The notes below the pieces were generated by a model. It worked only from the letters and a program-made list of their open reading frames with translations. It did not search any database and was not told the origin of the DNA. 64,000 nucleotides of DNA from Burkholderia sp. Bp9143 (GTDB lineage Bacteria > Pseudomonadota > Gammaproteobacteria > Burkholderiales > Burkholderiaceae): assembly GCF_003853645.1 (NCBI RefSeq), contig NZ_QTPO01000050.1, forward strand, positions 1-64,000. Reading direction: 5' to 3'. A program made the position numbers and the translations under genes. Of this stretch, positions 16,171 through 23,695 are shown piece by piece. Numbering within the stretch: the first letter of the stretch is position 1; each line of letters begins with the position of its first letter.

Positions 16171-18129
16171 TCAGGCCTTCGCGAGCTTGATGCTGGTCGG
16201 CTCGGCCGTCAGGTAGCCGACGCTGGCGCCGAAGCGGTCCTTGTAGTTCGCGCGCACGAGCGGATCGAGCGTCGCCTTGACCTTGTCGTGCAGCGGCGTC
16301 TCCCAGTCGCCCACGTGCTGGAAGTTGCTCATGATGTAGGTCCAGCCGTTGATCTCGTCGACCGCGTGCAGGCCCGTCGATTCGGCGCCGGCCGGGCACG
16401 ACAGCACGCGCGCGAGCGACTTCGTGTCGACGTTGTACGCCCACAGGAAGTTGTTCACGTGCATGCCCGAGTCTTCGCCGATGAAGAGCGTGCGCAGCTT
16501 CTCGGAGAACTTCAGGTTGTCGGGGTTCGCGATCTTGTCCGGGTTCGCGAGGTTGCCGAGCGCATCGGCCGCGGCGAGGTCCTCGCCGACGAGCGCGGCC
16601 GGCGCGCTCATGTCGACCGGCACCCACTCGCTGTCGATCGCGCCGCCCGACGTGTCGCGCTGGCCGGCCTTCAGGTTCAGCGCATAGACGGCGCCCGCGG
16701 CGATCTTCTTGTCCACCGCGACGTCGCGCGACACCGCATTGCCCTTGACCATCGACGTCTCGACCCGCGACATCGCCGTGTAGACGATCTTGTCCTTCGC
16801 GTCGACCGTCGTGCCTTCGAGCTTCGTGAACGCCATGCTGCCGCCGATCAGCGCCGCGTAGCGGTGCGTCTCGAGGAACGCGGCCGCCTTTTCCATCCCG
16901 GGCTTCACGCGCATCCAGTTGAACTTGCCGCCGAAGTGGATCTTCGTATAGCTCGCGTCGTTCGGGTCGGTCGTCGTCAGGTCCATGATGTCCGACGCCT
17001 TCAGCGTGTTCGCGAGCGTCTCGATCTCGCTGCTCGTCGCGTGGCCGATCCTGAGCCACGTGAGCGTCGCGCTGCCCGCGCCGGCGGACGACGTCTGCGT
17101 CCACTTCGCAACGTACAGCGTGCCGGCCGACAGGTCGGCCGCCTTGTCGGCGACGAACATGAACAGGCCGCCGTTGGTGGCGTCGTCACCCATCATCACG
17201 GTGCGCTGGTCCGGCATCACCTGGATCAGCTCGTGCGAGATGCGGCCGAGGCAGTAGTGCTTCTTCACCGTGCCGGTGCCGTCCGGGTTCACCGTGATCT
17301 CGGGCAGGTGGCCGTAGTGGTAGGGGTTCGCCTTCGTCTCGTCGCCGAACGTGTTCTTGCTGAATGCCTTGAACTGCGCGTCGGTCGCCGCCTTCGTCGC
17401 GTCCGGCTCGTATTCCTCGCTCGACAGGTGCGTGCCCCACGGCGACAGGCTCGCGCCACACGTGATCCACAGGCCGTGCGCCTTCGACGTGTCGACGTTG
17501 TGGTACTTGACGACCTTCAGCGCGCCGCTGGACGGATCCTGGTCGAGCGTGATCACCGCGATCGGCGACGGCAGCTGGCCATACTGCGACGCGCTCGCCT
17601 GGTCGCGCGTCGTGTATTCGAACTGCACGACCGCGAAGACCGTGTTGCCCTTCACGCCGGCGACGCTCGCGTTCTTCAGCGTCAGCAGCGAGCTGCCGTC
17701 CGGGCAGTCCGAATAGAACTGGCGCTCCTTGCCCGCCACCGAGCGGTCGATGATCGGCTGGTTGTTGATGTCGTAGTAGCCGCCTGCGAGCGTCGTGCCG
17801 CCCTTGCCGTCCGGCACCATGTCGCCCGTCACGAAGAACGGCCGGTACGCGAGCTTGAAGTTGCGCGACGAGCCATCCGAGAACGATACCGACAGCGTCG
17901 AGCCGACCGTCGTCGTGGCCATCGCGGCCGCGTTGTCGAGCGTGGGCGCGGCCATTGCCGAGAACGCCGCCGACGCGTATGCGGCGGCGGCCGGCGTCGC
18001 CGCCGGATTGTCGTCGCCGCCGCAGCCCGTCAGCAGGGCCGGCAGCGCGAGGCCGGAGAGGGGCAGCATGGGCGCGCCGGCGAGGATCTTCAGGGCCTGA
18101 CGACGGGAAGCATTGGGCAACGCGGGCAT
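16171..18129 (-). CDS. phoX: PhoX-family alkaline phosphatase (Tat-exported lipoprotein)
   Basis: This 652-residue protein belongs to the PhoX/DUF839 family, calcium- and iron-dependent phosphomonoesterases that release phosphate outside the cytoplasm. A twin-arginine motif (SRRQALK) is followed by a hydrophobic stretch and a lipobox-like LLTGC, suggesting a Tat-routed lipoprotein. Family motifs include ITCGASLSPWGTHLSSEEYE, YCLGRISHELIQV and KFNWMRVKPGME, with the late FIGEDSGMHVNNFLWAY. The length is normal. No Pho box is evident to me upstream. It is monocistronic and convergent with the pseudopilin operon. Confidence 0.85.
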   Translation of the reverse strand: MPALPNASRRQALKILAGAPMLPLSGLALPALLTGCGGDDNPAATPAAAAYASAAFSAMAAPTLDNAAAMATTTVGSTLSVSFSDGSSRNFKLAYRPFFVTGDMVPDGKGGTTLAGGYYDINNQPIIDRSVAGKERQFYSDCPDGSSLLTLKNASVAGVKGNTVFAVVQFEYTTRDQASASQYGQLPSPIAVITLDQDPSSGALKVVKYHNVDTSKAHGLWITCGASLSPWGTHLSSEEYEPDATKAATDAQFKAFSKNTFGDETKANPYHYGHLPEITVNPDGTGTVKKHYCLGRISHELIQVMPDQRTVMMGDDATNGGLFMFVADKAADLSAGTLYVAKWTQTSSAGAGSATLTWLRIGHATSSEIETLANTLKASDIMDLTTTDPNDASYTKIHFGGKFNWMRVKPGMEKAAAFLETHRYAALIGGSMAFTKLEGTTVDAKDKIVYTAMSRVETSMVKGNAVSRDVAVDKKIAAGAVYALNLKAGQRDTSGGAIDSEWVPVDMSAPAALVGEDLAAADALGNLANPDKIANPDNLKFSEKLRTLFIGEDSGMHVNNFLWAYNVDTKSLARVLSCPAGAESTGLHAVDEINGWTYIMSNFQHVGDWETPLHDKVKATLDPLVRANYKDRFGASVGYLTAEPTSIKLAKA

Positions 18130-18320
18130 GTGGAGTCCAGTTTCTAATGTTGGAAGAATGGCTTGTCGCGAAGCAGGCGATCAGCAAGCAACGCGAAGGC
18201 AAGTTGAAAACTGGACCGAAGTGTAAGGATGCTCGATGAAAGTTTTTTGAATTGGAAACGTAATGATTTGCCGGGCGTCCGTCAGGTGAACTGCCGGACG
18301 CCGGTTGCAAGCGATTGCGC

Positions 18321-19514
18321 TCAGTCGCGCTCGGGCGTCGCCGAGATGCGGTGGATCGACAGGTCGGCGCCGTCGAATTCGTCTTCGTGATCGAGACGCA
18401 GGCCGACCGTCGCCTTTAGCGCGCCGTACACGAGCGTGCCGCCCGCGGTGGCGATCGCGATGCCGCCGAGCGTGCCGATCAGCTGCGACACGAACGACAC
18501 GCCGCCGAGGCCGCCGAGCGCGGGCTGCCCGAACACGCCGGCCGCGAGGCCGCCGAGCGCGCCGCACATCCCGTGCAGCGGCCACACGCCGAGCACGTCG
18601 TCGATGCGCCACTTGTTCTGCACGCAGGTGAACATCGCGACGAACACCGCGCCGGCTGCCGCGCCGGTGACGAGCGCACCGATCGGGTGCATCACGTCGG
18701 AGCCCGCGCATACCGCCACGAGGCCCGCGAGCGGGCCGTTGTACGTGAAGCCCGGATCGTTGCGGCCGGCCATCCACGCGGCGAGCGTGCCGCCGACCAT
18801 CGCCATCAGCGAGTTCACGGCGACGAGGCCGCTGATCTTGTCGAGCGTCTGCGCGCTCATCACGTTGAAGCCGAACCAGCCGACCGCGAGCACCCACGCG
18901 CCGAGCGCGAGGAACGGGATGTTCGACGGCGGATGCGCGGCGATCCGGCCGTCCTTCGCATAGCGGCCGTGGCGGGCGCCGAGGAGCAGCACGGCCGGCA
19001 GCGCGACCCAGCCGCCGAACGCGTGCACGACGACCGAGCCCGCGAAATCGTGGAACGGCGCGCCGAATGCATGCGTGAGCCACGCTTGCACGCCGAAGCG
19101 CTCGTTCCATGCGATCCCTTCGAAGAACGGATAGATGAAGCCGACGATGATCAGCGTCGCGACAAGCTGCGGATTGAATTTCGCGCGCTCCGCGATGCCG
19201 CCGGACACGATCGCGGGGATGGCCGCCGCGAACGTCAGCAGGAAGAAGAAACGTACGAGCGCGTAGCCGCTGTGCTGCGACAGCGTGCCGATGTCGTCGA
19301 AGAACTCGACGCCGTACGCGATCGTATAGCCGATGAAGAAGTACGCGAGCGTCGACACGGAGAAGTCGACCAGGATCTTCACGAGCGCGTTGACCTGGTT
19401 CTTCTTGCGGACCGTGCCGAGCTCGAGAAATGCGAAGCCCGCGTGCATCGCGAGCACCATGACGGCGCCGATCAACAGGAACAGTGTGTCGACGCCGGAT
19501 TTCAGACCATCCAT
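18321..19514 (-). CDS. amt: Ammonium transporter (Amt/AmtB family)
   Basis: This 397-residue inner-membrane ammonium channel begins at ATG 19514 (MDGLKSGVDTLFLLIGAVMV) with AAGGAA upstream. The larger open frame beyond it is a GC artefact. Typical Amt signatures are present: FHDFAGSVVVHAFGGW carries the first pore His and VWPLHGMCGALGG the second. About eleven hydrophobic segments are visible. There is no cleaved signal peptide and no glnK beside it. The sigma-54 promoter and NtrC-like site upstream predict induction under nitrogen limitation. Confidence 0.93.
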   Translation of the reverse strand: MDGLKSGVDTLFLLIGAVMVLAMHAGFAFLELGTVRKKNQVNALVKILVDFSVSTLAYFFIGYTIAYGVEFFDDIGTLSQHSGYALVRFFFLLTFAAAIPAIVSGGIAERAKFNPQLVATLIIVGFIYPFFEGIAWNERFGVQAWLTHAFGAPFHDFAGSVVVHAFGGWVALPAVLLLGARHGRYAKDGRIAAHPPSNIPFLALGAWVLAVGWFGFNVMSAQTLDKISGLVAVNSLMAMVGGTLAAWMAGRNDPGFTYNGPLAGLVAVCAGSDVMHPIGALVTGAAAGAVFVAMFTCVQNKWRIDDVLGVWPLHGMCGALGGLAAGVFGQPALGGLGGVSFVSQLIGTLGGIAIATAGGTLVYGALKATVGLRLDHEDEFDGADLSIHRISATPERD

Positions 19515-19549
19515 GCCGTGGCTTCCTTGCGCAAAAAACGGGCGAGGAA

Positions 19550-19565
19550 TGCAAGTATCGAGCCA
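19550..19565 (-). promoter_or_regulatory. Sigma-54 (RpoN) promoter of the ammonium transporter
   Basis: On the minus strand the sequence reads TGGCTCGATACTTGCA. It matches the -24/-12 consensus TGGCAC-N5-TTGCA at every conserved GG and GC position, with the correct spacing. It ends 36 nt before the transporter start codon. Confidence 0.85.
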
Positions 19566-19629
19566 ACTTGGTGAAAGGTTGCGTGAAATTGGTGCGGAAG
19601 GCCGCGCGGTGCGGCATTCCCGTGACGTG

Positions 19630-19646
19630 TGCACCCTGGCGGGGCA
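19630..19646. promoter_or_regulatory. NtrC-like enhancer site
   Basis: TGCACC-N5-GGGGCA differs by one base from the NtrC consensus palindrome TGCACC-N5-GGTGCA. It lies about 65 nt upstream of the sigma-54 element. A weaker second candidate, TGCACC-N5-GGCGCG, is at 19761-19777. Confidence 0.6.
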
Positions 19647-19777
19647 TGTCGCCGGCGGCGCGGATGCCGCCGCAGGTGCACGTGTGTGGTGCGACGTGTG
19701 CGCTGCTGGTGCGCGTGATAAGCGACGCGGTGCGACATGGTGCGACATGGTGCGCCGAGATGCACCGGTCTGGCGCG

Positions 19778-20113
19778 TCAGCGGCGCGCGAACAGCACGC
19801 GTGGCCGACACAGCCGCAGCGCGCAGGCGGACCAGTAGGCGGCGGCGGTGGCAAGCCCGAGCGCGGCGAATGCGAGCGCCGCGAAGCCGGCGTGCGACTG
19901 GCCATCGCCGCCGGGGCCGAGGATGCCTTGCGCGACGATCAGCGCCGCCATCCAGAAGCCGATCACCGCCTGGGCGAGCAGGCGCGCGCACGCCACGCGG
20001 CGCGAGCGCCCGACTGCACGCAGGCGCGGCGCGGACGGTGAACGAAGACACAGGAACAGGGTGGCGGCGAGCACGGCGGCTAGCGCGATGAACCAGTCGA
20101 TGAGGAAAGCCAT
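19778..20113 (-). CDS. Small inner-membrane protein of unknown function
   Basis: This 111-residue protein is taken from ATG 20113 (MAFLIDWFIALAAVLAATLF). An in-frame GTG at 20155 is possible, and neither has a strong ribosome site. Three hydrophobic segments are seen: residues 1-20, VIGFWMAALIVAQGILG, and FAALAFAALGLATAAAYWSA. I do not recognise the family. It is transcribed in the same direction as the ammonium transporter but 264 nt before it, and the sigma-54 promoter lies in between, so it is not in that unit. Confidence 0.55.
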   Translation of the reverse strand: MAFLIDWFIALAAVLAATLFLCLRSPSAPRLRAVGRSRRVACARLLAQAVIGFWMAALIVAQGILGPGGDGQSHAGFAALAFAALGLATAAAYWSACALRLCRPRVLFARR

Positions 20114-20305
20114 GAAGAACCGGGAAGCGGACGGAGCGGATGGAAGCCTGCCCACTTTAGTGTCGGCGCGCCTGCGATTGAATCAGACGAATCCGAAATT
20201 GAAAGGCATTTTTAATCGGAAGTCGTCATTGACCCTGTTCCACAGGCGGTATCATCGACATCGGTCCAACCATTCAGGCCGTGCGTGCACGGCCGGAGAT
20301 TGCTG

Positions 20306-20734
20306 ATGAAGATGAAGACTTCGCGGGCGCGTCGCGTGCCCGGGTCCGTGCTGGCGGCCGCGGCCGTCGGTGCGGTGCTGTTGCTCGCAGGCTGCGAGAA
20401 GTCCGGCATGCCGGCCACGCAACCCGATACGGCCGCGAGCGCGGCCGCCGATGCCGCGAACAACGCGGCGAAGGCGCTCGACCAGGTGGCGAGCACCGTC
20501 AACCAGCAGATCAATGCCGCGAAGGCCGGCCTCGCGAGCGCGGCATCGGCCGTGCCGCCGCTGTCCGCGAGCGGCCTCGCGTCCGCCGCGCAGGCGCAGA
20601 TCGACGCGGCCGCTTCCGCGGTCGTCGCCCACGCGGCATCGGAAGCGGGCGCGAAGATGGCGGAGGCCGGCAAGAAGCTCCAGCAGTGGAGCCAGCAGAA
20701 CGCGTCGGGTGCGAAGCCGGCCAGCGGCGAGTAA
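20306..20734 (+). CDS. Ala-rich lipoprotein
   Basis: This 142-residue protein starts at ATG 20306 with GGAG 8 nt upstream. A lipoprotein signal ends in LLLAGC. The mature part is strongly Ala-rich and helical (ASAAADAANNAAKALDQVAS, then AAQAQIDAAASAVVAHAAS), without a recognisable domain. It is probably a periplasmic-side outer-membrane lipoprotein. A loose promoter (TTGACC at 20229, TATCAT at 20250, spacing 15) lies upstream. Confidence 0.75.
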   Translation: MKMKTSRARRVPGSVLAAAAVGAVLLLAGCEKSGMPATQPDTAASAAADAANNAAKALDQVASTVNQQINAAKAGLASAASAVPPLSASGLASAAQAQIDAAASAVVAHAASEAGAKMAEAGKKLQQWSQQNASGAKPASGE

Positions 20735-20769
20735 CGGGCCTTGCAAAGGGCCTTGCGCAATCCGTGAAA

Positions 20770-20789
20770 TGTAATTATAGTAGTTGCAC
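20770..20789. promoter_or_regulatory. Rrf2-type operator, copy 1
   Basis: TGTAATT-ATAG-TAGTTGCAC is an imperfect palindrome (GTAATT and AGTTGC arms), 48 nt before the Rrf2 gene. The same pattern TGTAATT-N4-TAGTT recurs before the neighbouring oxidoreductase gene, which points to a shared, autoregulated operator. Confidence 0.7.
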
Positions 20790-20836
20790 ATTGTCGCCGG
20801 CTGCTGTTCGGGCCGGCGTCGCCGAGTGAGTGAGGA

Positions 20837-21292
20837 ATGAATACCAGCAGCCGGTTCGCGTTTGCCGTTCACGTGCTTGCCTTGCTGTCGATGCAGGAGG
20901 GCGCGCCGCTGTCGTCCGACATCATCGCGGGCAGCGTGAACACGAATCCGGCGCTGATCCGCCGTCTGCTGTCGATGCTGGCGGCCGCGGGGCTGACCAC
21001 GTCGCAGCTCGGCGCGGGTGGCGGTGCGCTGCTGGCGCGCGAGCCGGGCGAGATCACGCTGCTCGACGTCTATCGCGCGGTCGACGATGCGCAGCTGTTC
21101 GCGCTGCACCGCGAGGCGCCGAATCCCGCGTGTCTCGTCGGGCGGCACATCCAGGGTGTGCTGACCGACTATATCGGCGACGCGCAGCGTGCGATGGAAG
21201 CATCGCTCGCCACGCGCACGCTCGCCGACGTCACGGCCGACGTGCTCGAATCGGAGCAGCGTGGCCGGCCGGCGGGAAGCGCCAGCGGGTGA
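20837..21292 (+). CDS. Rrf2-family transcriptional regulator (YwnA-like)
   Basis: This 151-residue regulator starts at ATG 20837. Its winged-helix DNA-binding part covers residues 1-65 (FAFAVHVLALLSMQEGAPLS, then NTNPALIRRLLSMLAAAGL, LGAGGGALLAREPGEITLLD). A dimerisation helix follows. A single Cys in NPACLVG is present. It lacks the three-Cys Fe-S cluster of IscR/NsrR, so it more likely senses a thiol-reactive compound, as the YwnA/HypR-like branch does. It is paired with an NAD(P)-binding oxidoreductase, and both have the same upstream palindrome. Confidence 0.85.
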   Translation: MNTSSRFAFAVHVLALLSMQEGAPLSSDIIAGSVNTNPALIRRLLSMLAAAGLTTSQLGAGGGALLAREPGEITLLDVYRAVDDAQLFALHREAPNPACLVGRHIQGVLTDYIGDAQRAMEASLATRTLADVTADVLESEQRGRPAGSASG

Positions 21293-21389
21293 GCGCAGGC
21301 AACGGATGCTGCAGGGCAGGAGGCCGGGTGGCGCGCACGCGCGGCGACCGGCACGACGGAGGGTTGCTCCGTTTTTTTTCGGTCTTATA

Positions 21390-21409
21390 TGTAATTGCTT
21401 TAGTTACTT
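21390..21409. promoter_or_regulatory. Rrf2-type operator, copy 2
   Basis: TGTAATT-GCTT-TAGTTACTT contains the dyad GTAATT/AGTTAC and matches copy 1 at 20770 in TGTAATT and TAGTT with the same 4-nt gap. It lies 21 nt before the oxidoreductase start codon, where a bound repressor would block expression. Confidence 0.7.
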
Positions 21410-21430
21410 TTTTCTTTCTGGAGAATCGAC

Positions 21431-22072
21431 ATGACGCAACGTACCTTGAACATCGCACTGTTTGGCGCCACCGGGATGATCGGCTCGCGCATCGCCGCGG
21501 AAGCCGTGCGCCGCGGCCATCGCGTGACCGCGCTGTCGCGCCGTCCGGGCGCGGCCGGCGACGGCATCACTGCCAAGGCGGCCGATCTGTTCGATGCGGC
21601 CAGCATCGCGGCCGCGCTGCCGGGGCACGACGTCGTCGCGAGTGCCTACGGACCGAAGCAGGAGGATGCCGCCAAGGTGGCTGCGGTGGCGAAGGCGCTG
21701 GTTGCCGGCGTGCGTCAGGCAGGCCTGAAGCGACTCGTCGTCGTGGGGGGCGCCGGTTCGCTCGAAGTCGCGCCGGGCAAGCAACTGGTCGACACCGAAG
21801 GTTTCCCGGACGTGTACAAGGCGGTCGCGCTCGCGCACCGCGATGCGCTCGACTATCTGAAGACGGTCGGCGATCTCGACTGGACGTTCTTCGCGCCGGC
21901 CGCCCTGATCGCGCCGGGCGAGCGCACGGGCACGTTCCGCACGGGCGTCGGCAAGCTGATCGTGGACGCGGAAGGCAACAGCAAGATCTCGGCGGAAGAC
22001 TACGCGGTCGCGTTCGTCGATGCGCTCGAGCAACACGGCTTCGTGCGTGAGATCGCGACGGTCGCGTATTGA
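21431..22072 (+). CDS. NAD(P)-binding oxidoreductase, NmrA/YwnB-like
   Basis: This 213-residue atypical short-chain dehydrogenase starts at ATG 21431 (TCTGGAGAATCGAC leader). The Rossmann motif is LFGATGMIGSRIAAEA near residue 10, followed by basic TALSRRPG, which favours NADP. Further elements include VVGGAGSLEVAPG, DWTFFAPAALIAPGERTG and ISAEDYAVAFVD. YwnB-type proteins in other bacteria also sit beside an Rrf2 regulator. Substrate unknown; a stress-linked reductase role is an inference. Confidence 0.87.
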   Translation: MTQRTLNIALFGATGMIGSRIAAEAVRRGHRVTALSRRPGAAGDGITAKAADLFDAASIAAALPGHDVVASAYGPKQEDAAKVAAVAKALVAGVRQAGLKRLVVVGGAGSLEVAPGKQLVDTEGFPDVYKAVALAHRDALDYLKTVGDLDWTFFAPAALIAPGERTGTFRTGVGKLIVDAEGNSKISAEDYAVAFVDALEQHGFVREIATVAY

Positions 22073-22154
22073 ACGGCATCGCGGCGAGGCGGCACGCCAG
22101 TGCCGTATTCGCCGTGAGTGGCTCGCGGCAGGCAGCGCAGTCGCGGTAGCTTCG

Positions 22155-22184
22155 GGCGATTCCACCTCGACGGGTGGAATCGCC
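22155..22184 (+). terminator. Terminator after the oxidoreductase gene
   Basis: A perfect 12-bp stem (GGCGATTCCACC at 22155-22166 with GGTGGAATCGCC at 22173-22184) has a 6-nt loop and is followed by TGTTTCGTCT. It lies 83 nt after the stop codon. Confidence 0.75.
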
Positions 22185-22325
22185 TGTTTCGTCTGGGGTG
22201 CCGGTTATCGATGGACCGATGCGCACGGGATCGTGCGTGACGCGGATCCTTCCCGGCCTGATTGGTATTTATCCCGGTCGACGCCGCGCATCGGTTTACA
22301 TATTGTTCCCCGTCATGCAGGATGC

Positions 22326-22342
22326 ATAGAAAAAATTTCTAT
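22326..22342. promoter_or_regulatory. Palindrome at the Lrp-gene promoter, likely autoregulatory site
   Basis: ATAGAAA (22326-22332) and TTTCTAT (22336-22342) are exact reverse complements separated by AAA. The site ends 18 nt before the ATG of the Lrp/AsnC-type gene. AT-rich dyads of this size fit Lrp-family binding sites. Confidence 0.55.
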
Positions 22343-22360
22343 CTACGAGGGACCGGGTAA

Positions 22361-22831
22361 ATGGATGCCATCGATCGCAAGCTGCTGGAGCTGTTGCAGG
22401 CAGATGCCACGTTGCCGATCGCGGAACTCGCGCAGCGCGTGAACCTGTCGCAGACGCCCTGCTGGAAGCGCGTGCAGCGGCTCAAGGAAACCGGCGCGAT
22501 CCGCGCGCAGGTCGCGCTGTGCGATCCGCGCAAGCTCGGGGTCGGCACGACCGTGTTCGTCGCGATCCGCACGAACCAGCATACCGAGGAGTGGGCGCAG
22601 CGTTTCACGCAGGCCGTGCGCGACATGCCGGAAGTCGTCGAGGTGTACCGGATGAGCGGCGAGACCGACTATTTGCTGCGGGTCGTGGTGGCCGGCATCG
22701 ACGATTTCGATCGCGTGTACAAGCAACTGATCCGCGCGGTGCCGCTGTTCGACGTGAGCTCGTCGTTCGCGATGGAGCAGATCAAGTATTCGACCGCGTT
22801 GCCGGTGCGGGATCTGTCCGAGCCGGCGTAG
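22361..22831 (+). CDS. Lrp/AsnC-family transcriptional regulator
   Basis: This 156-residue regulator starts at ATG 22361. The N-terminal HTH (DAIDRKLLELLQADATLPIA, LSQTPCWKRVQRLKETGAI) is joined to a C-terminal RAM ligand-binding domain (RMSGETDYLLRVVVAGIDDF). The target is unknown. The neighbours are an oxidoreductase upstream and a convergent iron importer, neither clearly linked. The palindrome immediately upstream suggests autoregulation. Confidence 0.9.
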   Translation: MDAIDRKLLELLQADATLPIAELAQRVNLSQTPCWKRVQRLKETGAIRAQVALCDPRKLGVGTTVFVAIRTNQHTEEWAQRFTQAVRDMPEVVEVYRMSGETDYLLRVVVAGIDDFDRVYKQLIRAVPLFDVSSSFAMEQIKYSTALPVRDLSEPA

Positions 22832-22917
22832 CGCGCGGGACGGCAGCGCATCGCGTCGATGCGGGCGTGTGTTACGTGTACCCGCCGCCGAGGCGCGCCG
22901 TTGTCGTGATTGCCCGC

Positions 22918-23691
22918 TCAGCGGCCGCGCGCCATGGCGCGTGCGCGTTCGTCCGCCAGCGCGTCGCGGCGCACGAATTCCGCGACGAACGGGCTGGCCG
23001 GATGGTGGTGGAGCGCGTACGGCGTGTCCCATTGCGCGAGCTGGCCATCCTTCATCACGCCGATCCGGTCGGCGATCGCGAACGCTTCAGCCTGGTTGTG
23101 CGTGACGAGGATCGCGGTGTGACCCGTGCGCTTGAGGATGTCGCGCAGCTCGAACGCGAGCCGCTCGCGCGTGTCGACGTCGAGATTCGAGAACGGCTCG
23201 TCGAGCAGCAGCAGCTCCGGCGACGGCGCGAGCGCGCGGGCGAGGGCAACGCGCTGCTGCTGGCCGCCCGACAGTTCGTGCGGATACGCGCTGCCTGAAG
23301 CGGCGAGGCCGACGAGCTCGAGCATGTCCGCGACGCGGGCGCGCCGCTCGGCCTTCGGCAGGCGCCGCAGGCCGAACGCGACGTTGTCGGCCGCACTCAA
23401 GTGCGGGAACAGCGCATAGTCCTGGAACATCATGCCGATGCGCCGCCGCTCGGGCGGCACGTCGAGCGACGGCGCCGCGACGGGCGTGCCGTCCAGCATG
23501 ATGCGCCCCATGCGCACGGGCTCGAAGCCCGCGATCGCGCGCAGCACGGTGGTCTTGCCGCAGCCGGAGGCACCGAGCAGGCAGCCGATGTCGCCGCGCG
23601 GCAGCGCGAGGCTCAGCCCGTCGACCACCGTGCGGCGGCCATGCGGCGTGTCGTAGGCGACGCAGAGGTCGTCGAGTTCGAGCAGGTTCAC
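22918..23691 (-). CDS. fbpC: Iron(III) ABC transporter ATP-binding protein
   Basis: This 257-residue ATPase energises the FbpABC-type ferric iron importer. The Walker A is [14 protein letters not shown], the Q loop lies in [12 protein letters not shown], and the signature is [15 protein letters not shown]. The Walker B is [12 protein letters not shown] and the H loop is [10 protein letters not shown]. The C-terminal regulatory extension of some FbpC proteins is short here. Its start is 4 nt downstream of the permease stop, so it is the last gene of the operon. Confidence 0.88.
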   Translation of the reverse strand: MNLLELDDLCVAYDTPHGRRTVVDGLSLALPRGDIGCLLGASGCGKTTVLRAIAGFEPVRMGRIMLDGTPVAAPSLDVPPERRRIGMMFQDYALFPHLSAADNVAFGLRRLPKAERRARVADMLELVGLAASGSAYPHELSGGQQQRVALARALAPSPELLLLDEPFSNLDVDTRERLAFELRDILKRTGHTAILVTHNQAEAFAIADRIGVMKDGQLAQWDTPYALHHHPASPFVAEFVRRDALADERARAMARGR

Positions 23692-23695
23692 GATA

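Noticed and set aside
19730-19756. Short repeat TGCGACATGG occurring about twice in tandem
   Set aside because: Only two copies plus a partial third in a spacer. Too short to call a repeat array; part of it overlaps the weaker NtrC-like site.
20113-20155. GTG start at 20155 for the small membrane protein
   Set aside because: It adds a polar 14-residue leader before a natural membrane-protein N-terminus. Not excluded, but less likely than ATG 20113.
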